Source: Echinicola marina (GTDB lineage Bacteria > Bacteroidota > Bacteroidia > Cytophagales > Cyclobacteriaceae). From it: a DNA stretch of 64,000 bases. Position 1 is the first letter of the stretch. Every line of letters starts with the position of its first letter. Positions 55,849-64,000 of this stretch are shown in pieces. Location: positions 747,001-811,000 of the forward strand of contig NZ_CP080025.1 of NCBI RefSeq assembly GCF_020463795.1, read 5' to 3'. A program made the position numbers and the translations under genes. The notes beneath the pieces are model-generated. The model was not told where the DNA came from. It did no database searches and saw only the letters and a list, made by a program, of their open reading frames with translations.

Positions 55849-55856
55849 TAACTTTG
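55849..55856 (+). promoter_or_regulatory. Candidate -7 box of upp
   Basis: TAACTTTG matches TAnnTTTG only 8 nt before the ATG at 55864, so the mRNA would be leaderless or nearly so. Confidence 0.5.
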
Positions 55857-55863
55857 TCCTACC

Positions 55864-56508
55864 ATGTTTATACTGAACAATTACGATTCCATAGCGCATC
55901 AATTTTTAGAGGGACTTAGAGATATAACTGTCCAAAAGGATAGACTAAAATTCCGTAGCAATCTTGAGAGACTTGGCCAAATATTAGCTTATGAGATTTC
56001 CAAGAGTTTAAACTATGAGCAACACACCATTAGGACGCCTTTGGCTGAAACCATAAGTAAAAAGCTGCAATCCCAACCTGTACTGATTTCTATCCTTAGA
56101 GCCGCCATGCCTTTTTATAATGGTTTCCTTAACTATTTTGATGAGGCTGACAGTGGCTTTATTGGCGCATATAGAAGAGAAGATGCTGGAGATGAGGTGA
56201 GCATTGAATTTAACTATCTCGCCGTACCATCTTTAGAGGAAAAAGAGGTAATCATAATCGATCCTATGTTAGCCACTGGGAAATCCTTAATCACTACAAT
56301 TAATCATTTGCAAAGACATGGAAAACCTAAAAAATTCCATATTGCAGCAGCCATTGCAGCTCCAGAAGGTATAGAATACATCAATAAAAACCTCAATCAG
56401 CCCTTTGAACTTTGGATAGGAGCTTTGGATGAAAAGCTCAATGACAAAGCTTATATCGTCCCGGGACTTGGTGACGCTGGTGACCTCAGTTTCGGACCTA
56501 AATTATAG
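55864..56508 (+). CDS. upp: Uracil phosphoribosyltransferase
   Basis: Salvage enzyme that makes UMP from uracil and PRPP (214 residues). The PRPP loop is VIIIDPMLATGKSLITTINH, the C-terminal uracil site IVPGLGDAGDLSFG, and ILRAAMPFYNGFLNYFDEAD fits the family. The start ATG lies close behind a promoter box and the preceding terminator, so the transcript may begin at or near the start codon. The Na+/Ca2+ exchanger gene follows almost immediately. Confidence 0.95.
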   Translation: MFILNNYDSIAHQFLEGLRDITVQKDRLKFRSNLERLGQILAYEISKSLNYEQHTIRTPLAETISKKLQSQPVLISILRAAMPFYNGFLNYFDEADSGFIGAYRREDAGDEVSIEFNYLAVPSLEEKEVIIIDPMLATGKSLITTINHLQRHGKPKKFHIAAAIAAPEGIEYINKNLNQPFELWIGALDEKLNDKAYIVPGLGDAGDLSFGPKL

Positions 56509-56515
56509 TATAATA

Positions 56516-57445
56516 GTGATCTACTTTTTATTGATTATCGGATTTGTCATATTATTGACAGGAGGACAAATACTAGTAAACGGAGCTTCGGCCATTGCTG
56601 CCAAACTAGGGCTTAGCCCAAGCCTCATCGGCATGACCATAGTGGCCTTTGGCACCTCTGCTCCTGAGCTCTTAGTAAGTATTACAGCTGCTTTAAAAGG
56701 CACCAATGATATTGCTATTGGAAATGTGGTTGGTTCCAATATTTCTAATATCACATTGGTACTCGGAACCACCGCGATCATATATCCTATTTTATTAAAA
56801 TCCAATACACTAAAATGGGATTTTAGTTTTACTTTAATCTCCGCCATACTTTTCTATCTACTCTCACTCAATAATATCGTCAGCACTATTGAGGGAATTA
56901 TTCTTTTTGGTTTATTAATTCTTGTCAATTGGTTTCTCTTCAAAAAGGTAGATCATGATTTAGAGGAATTTGGTAATGACGATGCTGAAGAAATTAAAAA
57001 AGAACCCCTATTCAAAGCCGTTATTTGGGTTCTAGCAGGTATTGTAGGCTTATATTATGGCTCTGAATTACTGGTCAATAATTCCATTACCTTAGCAAAG
57101 GAATACGGAATCAGCGAACGGATAATTGGAGTAACCATCATTGCAATTGGCACAAGCCTACCGGAACTTGCGACTTCAGTTTTGGCAGCCATAAAAAAAG
57201 AAACAGATATAGCACTTGGTAATATTTTAGGCAGTAATTTGCAGAACATTCTATCCATAATAGGTGTTACTTCTATTATAAAGCCCATTGAAGTAAGTGA
57301 GCTTTTTCTAAAAAGTGATTTCCTTTGGATGATAGGATTCACCCTTCTGCTTTTTCCTTTGATGCGATCAGGATATAAAATAAGTCGAGGAGAAGGTGTC
57401 TTGTTACTGGGAGCTTATGCTGTCTATTTAATATTTCTACTATAA
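56516..57445 (+). CDS. Calcium/sodium:proton antiporter (CaCA family, YrbG-like)
   Basis: Inner-membrane cation exchanger of about 309 residues from GTG 56516 with ten helices in two halves. The alpha repeats are GMTIVAFGTSAPELLVSITA with GNVVGSNISNITLVLG in the first half and GVTIIAIGTSLPELATSVLA with GNILGSNLQNILSIIG in the second. Each contains the conserved G-T-S-x-P-E-L and G-S-N motifs. The longer frame to 56429 overlaps upp by 80 nt; the GTG 7 nt after the upp stop is a better start. Likely exchanges Ca2+ for Na+ or H+. Confidence 0.9.
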   Translation: MIYFLLIIGFVILLTGGQILVNGASAIAAKLGLSPSLIGMTIVAFGTSAPELLVSITAALKGTNDIAIGNVVGSNISNITLVLGTTAIIYPILLKSNTLKWDFSFTLISAILFYLLSLNNIVSTIEGIILFGLLILVNWFLFKKVDHDLEEFGNDDAEEIKKEPLFKAVIWVLAGIVGLYYGSELLVNNSITLAKEYGISERIIGVTIIAIGTSLPELATSVLAAIKKETDIALGNILGSNLQNILSIIGVTSIIKPIEVSELFLKSDFLWMIGFTLLLFPLMRSGYKISRGEGVLLLGAYAVYLIFLL

Positions 57446-57903
57446 TGATTGAGTACATTTTACAGTTTTTGGCCATATATATTGTCTGCCTGTTTAAGTT
57501 TATAGGCGGACCGGTACTAGGTACCGCCGCCAATTACACCGTACTGGAAATTGTATTTGTAACTGTCTCAGGAATGATGACCAGTGTATTGGTATTTACA
57601 TTTTTGGGAGAATGGATCAAGGAAAAATGGGCAACTAAGTCTCAAAAAAAAAGCAAGAAATTTTCCTCCAAAAATCGGAAAATCATTCAAATTTGGCAGA
57701 AATTTGGAGCGTGGGGCGTTGCTGCAATCACCCCACTAATTCTCACTCCAATTGGCGGTACTATAGTTATGACATCCTTTGGTGTAAAGAGGAGAAGGAT
57801 CTTTTCTTATATGCTCGTCAGTGCCATTTGTTGGTCCTTATTCTTTGGCTTGACCATTAATCGACTTATGGCCATTCCGTTTTTAAATAATTTAATCGGA
57901 TGA
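57445..57903 (+). CDS. Small integral membrane protein
   Basis: A 152-residue protein with four hydrophobic segments. Two are around IYIVCLFKFIGGPVLGTAAN and FVTVSGMMTSVLVFTFLGEW, then a basic loop (KSQKKSKKFSSKNRK), and IWQKFGAWGVAAITPLILTP is followed by a Gly-rich turn. The second half resembles SNARE-associated (VTT/DedA-like) proteins only loosely, so I do not name a family. Its ATG overlaps the exchanger stop by one base (TAATG), so it is probably co-translated with it. Confidence 0.65.
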   Translation: MIEYILQFLAIYIVCLFKFIGGPVLGTAANYTVLEIVFVTVSGMMTSVLVFTFLGEWIKEKWATKSQKKSKKFSSKNRKIIQIWQKFGAWGVAAITPLILTPIGGTIVMTSFGVKRRRIFSYMLVSAICWSLFFGLTINRLMAIPFLNNLIG

Positions 57904-58800
57904 TTCATCATCAGGTAATATTTCAATATCATTGATCAGCACCTTCTTGGCCACACTTTTACCTGTAAGGGTTGCGGCCAAGCCTCCCAAAGCCGTTTCT
58001 TTATATTTATTTTCCATGCTAGCTCCCACTTCACCCATTGCCTCTACACATTCATCTACAGGGATAACCCCACTCACATTCGCCAAAGCAATTTGAGCAG
58101 AGCTATTGGCGATCGCTGCCGCACTGGCATTCCTTACTACGCATGGTACTTCCACCAAACCTGCTACAGGATCACAAACCAGACCCAAGGTACATTGAAT
58201 GGTAATCGCTACTGCGTTAAACACCTGATCAATATCACCACCTAAACAATAAACCATTGCTCCTGAAGCCATAGCTGCGGCTGAACCTGTTTCAGCTTGA
58301 CAACCTCCAACAGCTCCAGCAAGACTAGCATTTTGTTCTATCACTAAGGCAATTCCAGCACCTACCAGAAGCCCCTCCAAAATTTTCTTATCCTCCAGCT
58401 GATGGATTTCCTGAAGCGTATATAAAGTTCCTGGCAATATGCCTGAAGCCCCGGCAGTAGGCGCTGCTACCACCCTGCCCATACAACTATTGACTTCTTT
58501 AGCCGCAAGGGCCCTTGAGACCAACTTTTGAAACTCAGGGGACAATACTGCCAAAGGGTGATTATATACTTTCTTCGCACCATCATTGATCATCCCTGAC
58601 CTGGATTTCATTTCATCTTTTAACCCAGTATTGACAGCCTCCTTCATTACCGAAAATGCATTCTGTAAACCAGACCAAATTTCTTCCTCTGACTTATCAC
58701 CTTGGTCCATTTCGTACTCTAAGACCGGCTCAAACAACTTCTGTTTTCTATCTTCACAATAGACCTTCCATCCTTTAAAATTCTCAAATAAATAACTCAT
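57892..58800 (-). CDS. sdaA: L-serine ammonia-lyase (iron-sulfur), alpha-type
   Basis: Iron-sulfur enzyme turning L-serine into pyruvate and ammonia. From ATG 58800 it has 302 residues. The catalytic Cys-containing motifs are NSCMGRVVAAPTAGASGILP, GGCQAETGSAAAMASGAM, CTLGLVCDPVAGLVEVPCVV and the ending LGGLAATLTGKSVAK. Cysteines at these places bind a [4Fe-4S] cluster. The longer frame to 58857 adds 19 residues before MSYLFENF and is rejected. It overlaps the convergent membrane-protein gene by 12 nt at the 3' end. A separate beta subunit gene is not adjacent. Confidence 0.9.
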   Translation of the reverse strand: MSYLFENFKGWKVYCEDRKQKLFEPVLEYEMDQGDKSEEEIWSGLQNAFSVMKEAVNTGLKDEMKSRSGMINDGAKKVYNHPLAVLSPEFQKLVSRALAAKEVNSCMGRVVAAPTAGASGILPGTLYTLQEIHQLEDKKILEGLLVGAGIALVIEQNASLAGAVGGCQAETGSAAAMASGAMVYCLGGDIDQVFNAVAITIQCTLGLVCDPVAGLVEVPCVVRNASAAAIANSSAQIALANVSGVIPVDECVEAMGEVGASMENKYKETALGGLAATLTGKSVAKKVLINDIEILPDDESSD

Positions 58801-58878
58801 TCTACTCGGGTTTATATTTAGAACAAATTTGGTAATTGAAGCGCATAAAACAAACAAGTCAGACCTTTATACGATAAT

Positions 58879-58913
58879 AAAAAAAGCCTTTTGGAATGAT
58901 CCCAAAAGGCTTT
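58879..58913 (-). terminator. Terminator of the FKBP-like lipoprotein gene
   Basis: Arms AAAGCCTTTTGG / CCAAAAGGCTTT with a 7-nt loop, followed on the minus strand by TTTTTTATT. Confidence 0.85.
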
Positions 58914-58935
58914 GACAACTATACTGAATAATAGT

Positions 58936-59895
58936 TTAATTGATTGCAGTCACTTTCGCCTTAAATAATACCGGTTCAAATGGTTTAACTATACTAGTCA
59001 AATAGCCTAGCTCAAAGTATTCATCTCTAATTTCCAATGGAATAACTTGAGCTGTGCCTTCATATGCTTGACTTGACGGCGCAATAACCTCTACTTCTGC
59101 ATCCTTATGTAAATCATTGAGTCCGATATTTAAGAAGCCCATATTATCAGTGTGCCCTAAAGTTGTGCTTATTGGATTGCTTTCCACTTTTGAGAAGGGA
59201 TCCTCTTCGCCCAATTGAAAAAGTTCATAGGTAAATGAAACATCATTTCCATTCTTGCTTTTATCCGTGGAAACATCACCTTCCTCTACCACCTTTACGT
59301 AAACACCACTCTCTTTCATTGCAAAACCCTCTAGTTCATTTTCAGCAATATAAGCATTGATCATATCATCCTCCATTGCATCTACTTCTTGCTTAGGATA
59401 AATTTTAACGAAAGTAACCTTAATGACCATATTGGTATGGGCTTGGAATAATTGACCATAACCAAAGTCCCCAAAAGCATTATAGGATGGCACATAAAGA
59501 GTCAAGGTTTCCCCAACATTGGACAAGCCTACTGCCAAATTAATGGCAAGCGGTGCCAATGTTTGTCTTTCGATATCATATTGAAAAAGAATAGGATCTC
59601 CATCTTCCTCTGTATGTGCCCCTATAAAAGAACCATCCAAGCTTTCCATTTCATAATAGATACCTATAATATCTCCATCGTTGAGCCTAGCACCATCCTC
59701 GTTCTCCACATCTTTTTTATAGTAATAGCCTGCTGTGGTCTCTGTAGCCTCAATACCATTCGCAGCAATGTATTCTGAAAGAATTAGATCGTCTCTCTTC
59801 TTATTTTTTTCAAATTCTGTCTCTTTCTCTTGCAAGCAAGAAAACATCATTGCACTCATCACGAGAACTGAAGCAGTAGTTAAAAATCTTTTCAT
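58936..59895 (-). CDS. Lipoprotein with two FKBP-like domains
   Basis: Lipid-anchored protein of 319 residues (signal RFLTTASVLVMSAMMFSC, lipobox MFSC near Cys20). Domain 1 (about 60-170) shows FKBP-type features (LNDGDIIGIYYEMESLDGS, FGDFGYGQLFQAHTNMVIKV). Domain 2 (about 200-318) repeats the layout more weakly (NDVSFTYELFQLG, DAEVEVIAPSSQAYEG). A prolyl isomerase or chaperone role at the outer membrane is inferred, but several catalytic aromatic residues are not clear, so isomerase activity is uncertain. It follows the anti-sigma/beta-barrel gene by 16 nt. Confidence 0.72.
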   Translation of the reverse strand: MKRFLTTASVLVMSAMMFSCLQEKETEFEKNKKRDDLILSEYIAANGIEATETTAGYYYKKDVENEDGARLNDGDIIGIYYEMESLDGSFIGAHTEEDGDPILFQYDIERQTLAPLAINLAVGLSNVGETLTLYVPSYNAFGDFGYGQLFQAHTNMVIKVTFVKIYPKQEVDAMEDDMINAYIAENELEGFAMKESGVYVKVVEEGDVSTDKSKNGNDVSFTYELFQLGEEDPFSKVESNPISTTLGHTDNMGFLNIGLNDLHKDAEVEVIAPSSQAYEGTAQVIPLEIRDEYFELGYLTSIVKPFEPVLFKAKVTAIN

Positions 59896-59911
59896 TGTTG
59901 GTTAGTTTAAT

Positions 59912-61270
59912 TTATTTTTTGAATTGAAAATTCATTCTCAGGTTCACTCCACCTATGGAAAACTGCTGATTGGTGAAAGTCAAACTTCCCAATGGAAGTT
60001 TATAGAACGGTTCAATAGAAAGAAAGGTACCATTCGTTAAATTATATTCATACCCAAAGGACAGATTAAGCATTTTGCCCAAATCCACATTTGAATCACC
60101 AGAGATTGGACTGTAATTTTCCGTGTACTCTTGCACCGTACTGGCAAACTGAAGATCGCCAACGGCATTGCTGGTGAATTTGGAGTCAACTGAAAATGTC
60201 TCTCGCCCTTTCTGGTCCAGATATACCATACTGGAAAGCCCGGTGATGAGGTACATATTAGTATTCTTTTTGTCCAATACCTTATACTTCAAATTAATGG
60301 GAATATCCAAACCTGAATAGCTCAGTGTATATTCTGACCCTATATAGTTATTGGTAAAAGAATTGGCATCTGCAGCCATAGAGGCTCTCATCGTCATAGC
60401 TTCAGGAAGCTCAGCACTGCTATTGGCCTCTATACTTTGACGAGCATAAGTCACCCCGACATCAATTTTGAGCTTATCATTTAAGGAAAATTCAGAAATA
60501 ATTCCCCCACCAAACTGCATACCTGATATTTGGTTGGAAGCCGATTGTGGTCCTCCTATAACCCCCAATCTAAATAGATTTTGATCCTTATCCTGTTTAA
60601 TTATTGTCTCAGCATTAGACTTCTCCTCTTCCTCTCCATTTTTCCATTGCTCTACCCAAGCCTGTGCCTTTTCCTCCTCCATCTCGTCTGAAGGAGCGGT
60701 ACTGGTTATTGCCAACATCGCATTGGCATCCGAAACAGCATATCCAGGAGTCAGGCCATTTTTTGGAAAATCAAATTTGTCAGAGAATAAGTCAGAAGAA
60801 ATGATGTTATCCCTATTATTTTTGCTAACATTCTGCACTTCTTGATAGATTGTTCTATCTGCATTGCTAGAAACCGATTCCGAAAGCTTACTTTCAGAAC
60901 TTGATGGCTTAGTTGATGATAAAGAAGGCTGCTTAGACTCTATATCTAAAACCGATTCATCATCCATCTCAGTAGGAACTTCATCTATATTTCTTGGGGC
61001 TAAGCCCTGCACAATAGCAGGTTCCTCCCTTAACGCTGTCATACCTTCATCGATTTCCTTCTGAAAAGGCAAGAAGAAGAAAAGCAACAACAAAGAAGCT
61101 GCAATTCCTGACACCCAAAAAGGCCAATAAGCTATTCGTCTGCCTTTCTTAGGATTATTAAAGTAGGCATGAGAAAATTTTTCCCACTCTCGTGGGTCAA
61201 AGGCCTCCTCATCATCTTGGAAGGAGTTCCTTATCTTCTCCACAAGTCGCTTATCGAATTGCTCCTTCAT
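59912..61270 (-). CDS. Anti-sigma-like N-terminus fused to outer membrane beta-barrel domain
   Basis: A 452-residue protein with an unusual layout. Residues 1-46 are a charged cytoplasmic region (VEKIRNSFQDDEEAFDPREW), followed by one membrane helix (AYWPFWVSGIAASLLLLFFF), a Ser/Glu-rich periplasmic linker (about 70-225), and a C-terminal beta-barrel-like domain (LFRLGVIGGPQSASNQISGM, LNDKLKIDVGVTYARQS, LNLSFGYEYNLTNGTFLSIE). Its start overlaps the ECF sigma gene by 20 nt, so it is probably that sigma factor's regulator. Only one inner-membrane helix precedes the barrel, so how it spans the envelope is unclear. Confidence 0.75.
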   Translation of the reverse strand: MKEQFDKRLVEKIRNSFQDDEEAFDPREWEKFSHAYFNNPKKGRRIAYWPFWVSGIAASLLLLFFFLPFQKEIDEGMTALREEPAIVQGLAPRNIDEVPTEMDDESVLDIESKQPSLSSTKPSSSESKLSESVSSNADRTIYQEVQNVSKNNRDNIISSDLFSDKFDFPKNGLTPGYAVSDANAMLAITSTAPSDEMEEEKAQAWVEQWKNGEEEEKSNAETIIKQDKDQNLFRLGVIGGPQSASNQISGMQFGGGIISEFSLNDKLKIDVGVTYARQSIEANSSAELPEAMTMRASMAADANSFTNNYIGSEYTLSYSGLDIPINLKYKVLDKKNTNMYLITGLSSMVYLDQKGRETFSVDSKFTSNAVGDLQFASTVQEYTENYSPISGDSNVDLGKMLNLSFGYEYNLTNGTFLSIEPFYKLPLGSLTFTNQQFSIGGVNLRMNFQFKK

Positions 61271-61799
61271 CTTTTATTTTATTTAACTCAATTATCTTAT
61301 TTCTCAATCTTTGTTTTGCCCTAGCCAAATAGGTCCTACTTGTACTCGCCGGAATATCAAGCGTATCACCAATCTCATTATGGGAATAGCCCTCTATTTC
61401 GTACATATTAAATATCACCCTCATCACTTCGGGTAATTCCCGTAATGCCATTAATATGTCCTCCCTCGACAATTCATCGATGATATTGGGATCGTAGCTT
61501 TCTGCACTGGCCTTTTCAATGTCCATTGCAGCATAATGCTTCAGATTTTTCCGGTAACTATCTATGGCCGTATTAATGACGATTCTTCTAAACCAAGCTT
61601 TGAATGAACTGGTATCAGAATATTGGTCCAACCGGTCAAAAGCCTTCATAAAACTATCATTGACAATTTCACAAGCCTCCTCCCTGGAATTCGAATACCT
61701 CAAACCTATACTCATAGCATAGCCATAGAAATGCTTATAGAGCGTTTCCAAAGCTTTGGGTCTACCCAGTTTGGCTTCCTCAATTAATTGTTGATCCAA
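61251..61799 (-). CDS. ECF RNA polymerase sigma factor
   Basis: Sigma-70-family factor of 182 residues. Region 2 covers about 15-85 (ALETLYKHFYGYAMSIGLRY, CEIVNDSFMKAFDRLDQY), and region 4 about 120-178 (LRELPEVMRVIFNMYEIEGY, SHNEIGDTLDIPASTSRTYL). It has no long C-terminal extension. It overlaps the next gene, whose N-terminus looks anti-sigma-like, so the two probably form a regulatory pair, distinct from the SusC-linked sigma factor at 7681. Targets unknown. Confidence 0.92.
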   Translation of the reverse strand: MDQQLIEEAKLGRPKALETLYKHFYGYAMSIGLRYSNSREEACEIVNDSFMKAFDRLDQYSDTSSFKAWFRRIVINTAIDSYRKNLKHYAAMDIEKASAESYDPNIIDELSREDILMALRELPEVMRVIFNMYEIEGYSHNEIGDTLDIPASTSRTYLARAKQRLRNKIIELNKIKDEGAIR

Positions 61800-61884
61800 A
61801 TGAATGGCTTTTTATGCTATGCTTACTAATAAGACGGAGAGACAAAAAAAAATGCTACATCCAATAACAAAAAAAATGTATTTG

Positions 61885-62289
61885 TTAGAAATTAAAATTC
61901 ACTGTTTGCTTTACATCCTCTGATAAACTAAGGGCCACCGGACAGGTCCTTGCAGCATTTTTCAGCTTTTGTAAAATTTTGTTATCTCCATTAGGCTGTT
62001 CCCAATGAAAATCTATGATGATTTCTTTTATTTTTCTAGGTTGATCATTCATGATCTTTGTCACTTCCCAACTTAACCCATCAAGGCTCACCTTCTCCCT
62101 ATTTGCCACAATTCCCATAATCGTAACCATACAGCTTCCAAGTGCAGCAGCCACTAGATCCGTTGGAGAAAAAAACTCCCCTTTACCATTATTATCGACA
62201 GGAGCATCTGTAATAATATGCTTCCCTGACCGTACATGTTCTGCCTCCGTCCGGATATTTCCGAGATAGGTGCTTTTAATAGTAGCCAT
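61885..62289 (-). CDS. OsmC/Ohr-family peroxide-stress protein
   Basis: Thiol-dependent peroxidase-like protein of 134 residues that reduces organic hydroperoxides. The two active cysteines are visible: ALGSCMVTIMGIVANREKVS and AARTCPVALSLSEDVKQTV. The start is ATG 62289 (MATIKSTYLGNIRTEAEHVR). OsmC and YhfA subgroups cannot be separated with certainty here. It is divergent from the outer membrane protein gene at 62358, with a 68-nt gap. Confidence 0.9.
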   Translation of the reverse strand: MATIKSTYLGNIRTEAEHVRSGKHIITDAPVDNNGKGEFFSPTDLVAAALGSCMVTIMGIVANREKVSLDGLSWEVTKIMNDQPRKIKEIIIDFHWEQPNGDNKILQKLKNAARTCPVALSLSEDVKQTVNFNF

Positions 62290-62357
62290 AAACCTTTATT
62301 TTTATTTATAGTTTGTTAACTTAAACACCAAAATTAGCGTTAAATTTCTTAGGAAAT

Positions 62358-63089
62358 ATGGCAAAAGAAACAAAATATCTTTTAACATTACTATTATGGG
62401 CCTGTCCCCTTTTCTTAATGGCTCAAAGCCGGGAAGCGGGTGATTATGACTATGATAAAGAAATATTATTTGGGGTCAATAAAAACACTAACGGGGGCCT
62501 TATTGGCGGTCTTTACCTCAAAATTGGCTCCAGAATAAATGAAGAAAACTTTCAGTTTTTTTCTTTAGAGTTGGCCAACGTCAAAAATCCCAGGGAGAGC
62601 AGATACACCACAGGTCTAGGAAATAGTTTTATATATGGAAAATCAAACTACCTCTACAGCATAAGACCACAATACGGCAGGGAATTGATACTCTTCAAAA
62701 AAGCACCCCAAAAAGGCGTTCAAATATCCGTTCTATCTGCTATAGGGCCTACTCTTGGAATCATTGCCCCTTACTATATAGAATATTCTACCGTAAGGAC
62801 AGAAGTATCCAGGGCCCAATACGATCCTGAAATTCACCAAACACTAAATTACTTCTTGGGACCAGGAAGATTATTTGAAGGCATAGGAGAGTCGGAATTA
62901 GCCATCGGTGCCAATGCAAAAGCGGCTTTATCATTTGAATTTGGTGTATTTAAATCAAATGTCACTGGTGTGGAACTAGGCTATCAATTAGAAGGTTTTA
63001 CTAAAGAAATAGAACTCATGCCCACTGTAGAGAACCGCCAGGTTTTCCAATCAGTATATTTTACTTTGTTCTATGGTTTCAGGAAATAG
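62358..63089 (+). CDS. Hypothetical outer membrane protein
   Basis: A 243-residue protein with a signal (LTLLLWACPLFLMAQ, cleavage after MAQ) and alternating strands with aromatic ends (FQFFSLELANVKNP, YLYSIRPQYGRELILFKK, FEFGVFKSNVTGVELGYQ), ending SVYFTLFYGFRK. The pattern suggests a small beta-barrel in the outer membrane. I do not recognise a named family. It is immediately upstream of lipA on the same strand (59 nt), but a separate candidate promoter precedes lipA. Confidence 0.7.
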   Translation: MAKETKYLLTLLLWACPLFLMAQSREAGDYDYDKEILFGVNKNTNGGLIGGLYLKIGSRINEENFQFFSLELANVKNPRESRYTTGLGNSFIYGKSNYLYSIRPQYGRELILFKKAPQKGVQISVLSAIGPTLGIIAPYYIEYSTVRTEVSRAQYDPEIHQTLNYFLGPGRLFEGIGESELAIGANAKAALSFEFGVFKSNVTGVELGYQLEGFTKEIELMPTVENRQVFQSVYFTLFYGFRK

Positions 63090-63120
63090 AGTACAAATTG
63101 GTTTTGAATGTGTAAAACCT

Positions 63121-63128
63121 TAATTTCG
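63121..63128 (+). promoter_or_regulatory. Candidate -7 box of lipA
   Basis: TAATTTCG is one base from TAnnTTTG and lies 20 nt before the lipA ATG. Confidence 0.35.
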
Positions 63129-63148
63129 CGTTAAGTTAAGATAGAGAG

Positions 63149-64000
63149 ATGATTGAACTACCCGTAATTTCAGAAGAGTCCAAAAAACGCAAAAAGCCAG
63201 ATTGGTTAAGAGTTAAGTTGCCTGTCGGTAAGGAATATGCGAGTGTTAGAAAACTCGTAGATGAACATAAATTACATACTATCTGTGAAAGTGGTAATTG
63301 TCCCAATATGGGTGAATGTTGGGGAGCCGGTACAGCTACCTTTATGATCCTGGGCAATGTATGTACTAGATCTTGTTCTTTCTGCGCTGTAGCAACAGGA
63401 CGTCCACCTGAATATGATCAAGATGAACCTAGAAGGGTTGCTGAAGCCATTCATTTGATGAAGGTAAAGCATGCTGTCATTACCTCAGTAAACCGTGATG
63501 AACTAAAAGACCGAGGTGCTGAAATATGGTATCAAACGGTAGTAGAAACTAAAAAGCTTTCCCCAGAAACTACCATTGAAACCTTAATCCCTGATGTCAA
63601 ATCCAACTGGGATGCTTTGTACAGGATGATCGACGGCGGACAGGAAGTAGTTTCTCATAATATGGAGACTGTGGAAAGCCTTTACCGTAGGGTAAGACCT
63701 CAGGCAAAATATTACAGATCCCTTGAACAAATAAAACTTACCAAAGAATATGGCAAGAGAACCAAAACAGGTATCATGTTGGGATTAGGAGAAACTAAAG
63801 AAGAAGTTTACAAAGCCATGGATGACCTTGCTGAACACGGCTGTGACATCCTCACCTTGGGTCAATATCTTCAGCCAACTAAAATGCACATCGAAGTTGC
63901 TGAATTTATTCATCCTGACCTGTTTGATCATTACCGCGAAGAAGGACTTAAAAGAGGCCTCAAATATGTGGAATCTGGACCTTTGGTAAGGTCATCCTAC
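63149..64000 (+). CDS. lipA: Lipoyl synthase, 5' part
   Basis: Radical SAM enzyme that inserts two sulfurs into octanoyl groups on carrier domains to make lipoate. The first 284 codons are in the window and the 3' end lies beyond it. The auxiliary cluster motif is [12 protein letters not shown], the radical SAM motif CTRSCSFC in [18 protein letters not shown], and later [13 protein letters not shown] and GLGETKEEV are family-typical. The start [20 protein letters not shown] fits the usual KPxWL opening. Confidence 0.95.
   Translation, partial: MIELPVISEESKKRKKPDWLRVKLPVGKEYASVRKLVDEHKLHTICESGNCPNMGECWGAGTATFMILGNVCTRSCSFCAVATGRPPEYDQDEPRRVAEAIHLMKVKHAVITSVNRDELKDRGAEIWYQTVVETKKLSPETTIETLIPDVKSNWDALYRMIDGGQEVVSHNMETVESLYRRVRPQAKYYRSLEQIKLTKEYGKRTKTGIMLGLGETKEEVYKAMDDLAEHGCDILTLGQYLQPTKMHIEVAEFIHPDLFDHYREEGLKRGLKYVESGPLVRSSY

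Noticed and set aside
56429-56515. Longer start of the Na+/Ca2+ exchanger overlapping upp
   Set aside because: The extra residues are the out-of-frame tail of upp; GTG 56516 gives a normal first helix.
1-64000. tRNA, rRNA or riboswitch genes
   Set aside because: No cloverleaf, conserved rRNA text or known riboswitch core was recognised by eye; a covariance-model scan (Infernal/tRNAscan) would settle it.

Overview
This window looks like a chromosome segment of a member of the Bacteroidota, most likely Cytophagales of the Cyclobacteriaceae type (Echinicola/Cyclobacterium/Algoriphagus-like). That placement is an inference. It rests on two SusC/SusD pairs, an ECF sigma/FecR/STN-TonB transducer cascade, the rpmB-rpmG-DUF4295 cluster, a DnaJ with a reduced zinc finger, and recurrent TAnnTTTG promoter boxes with few Shine-Dalgarno sequences. 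No rRNA, tRNA, CRISPR array, integrase or intact insertion sequence was seen.

Layout. 1-8319 (minus strand) is a TonB-transducer glycan locus: ECF sigma factor, FecR-like anti-sigma, SusC with an N-terminal STN signalling domain, SusD, and a sulfatase running off the left edge. The sulfatase is broken by two in-frame stops, one lying exactly on the catalytic cysteine codon. 8320-11112 is repeat-rich: an 11-nt-period tandem array, short dispersed repeats, a decayed copy of an efflux-gene tail with its terminator, and a DAACS-type symporter. 11113-16817 is a tripartite RND efflux operon (fusion protein, pump, outer membrane factor). 16974-25431 carries regulators (GntR/UTRA, LuxR), a PfkB sugar/nucleoside kinase, a GNAT-like protein, rimO and a Tat-exported Gfo/Idh/MocA oxidoreductase. 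26012-31055 (plus strand) is a second SusC/SusD pair without an STN domain. 31056-32137 is a second repeat-rich gap with a 250-bp direct repeat, a double hairpin and another 11-nt-period array.

32138-64000 is mostly housekeeping: ftsY, the rpmB-rpmG-DUF4295 cluster, rocD, hemB, an ammonium transporter with an outer membrane porin, an RluA-family pseudouridine synthase, prfC, a histidine kinase, dps, an ABC exporter of the NatAB kind, grpE-dnaJ, hpt-adk-obg, an M42-like peptidase, an OmpA-family protein, upp with a Na+/Ca2+ exchanger, sdaA, an FKBP-like lipoprotein, a second ECF sigma factor with an anti-sigma/beta-barrel fusion, osmC, an outer membrane protein and the start of lipA.

How the genes work together. 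The left locus has the parts for outer membrane glycan sensing and uptake: SusC binding is read by FecR through STN and relayed to the sigma factor. The presence of a sulfatase suggests a sulfated glycan, although this copy cannot make a normal enzyme. The least explained material is the sulfatase stop codons, the two 11-nt-period arrays, the duplicated efflux tail and the anti-sigma/beta-barrel fusion.
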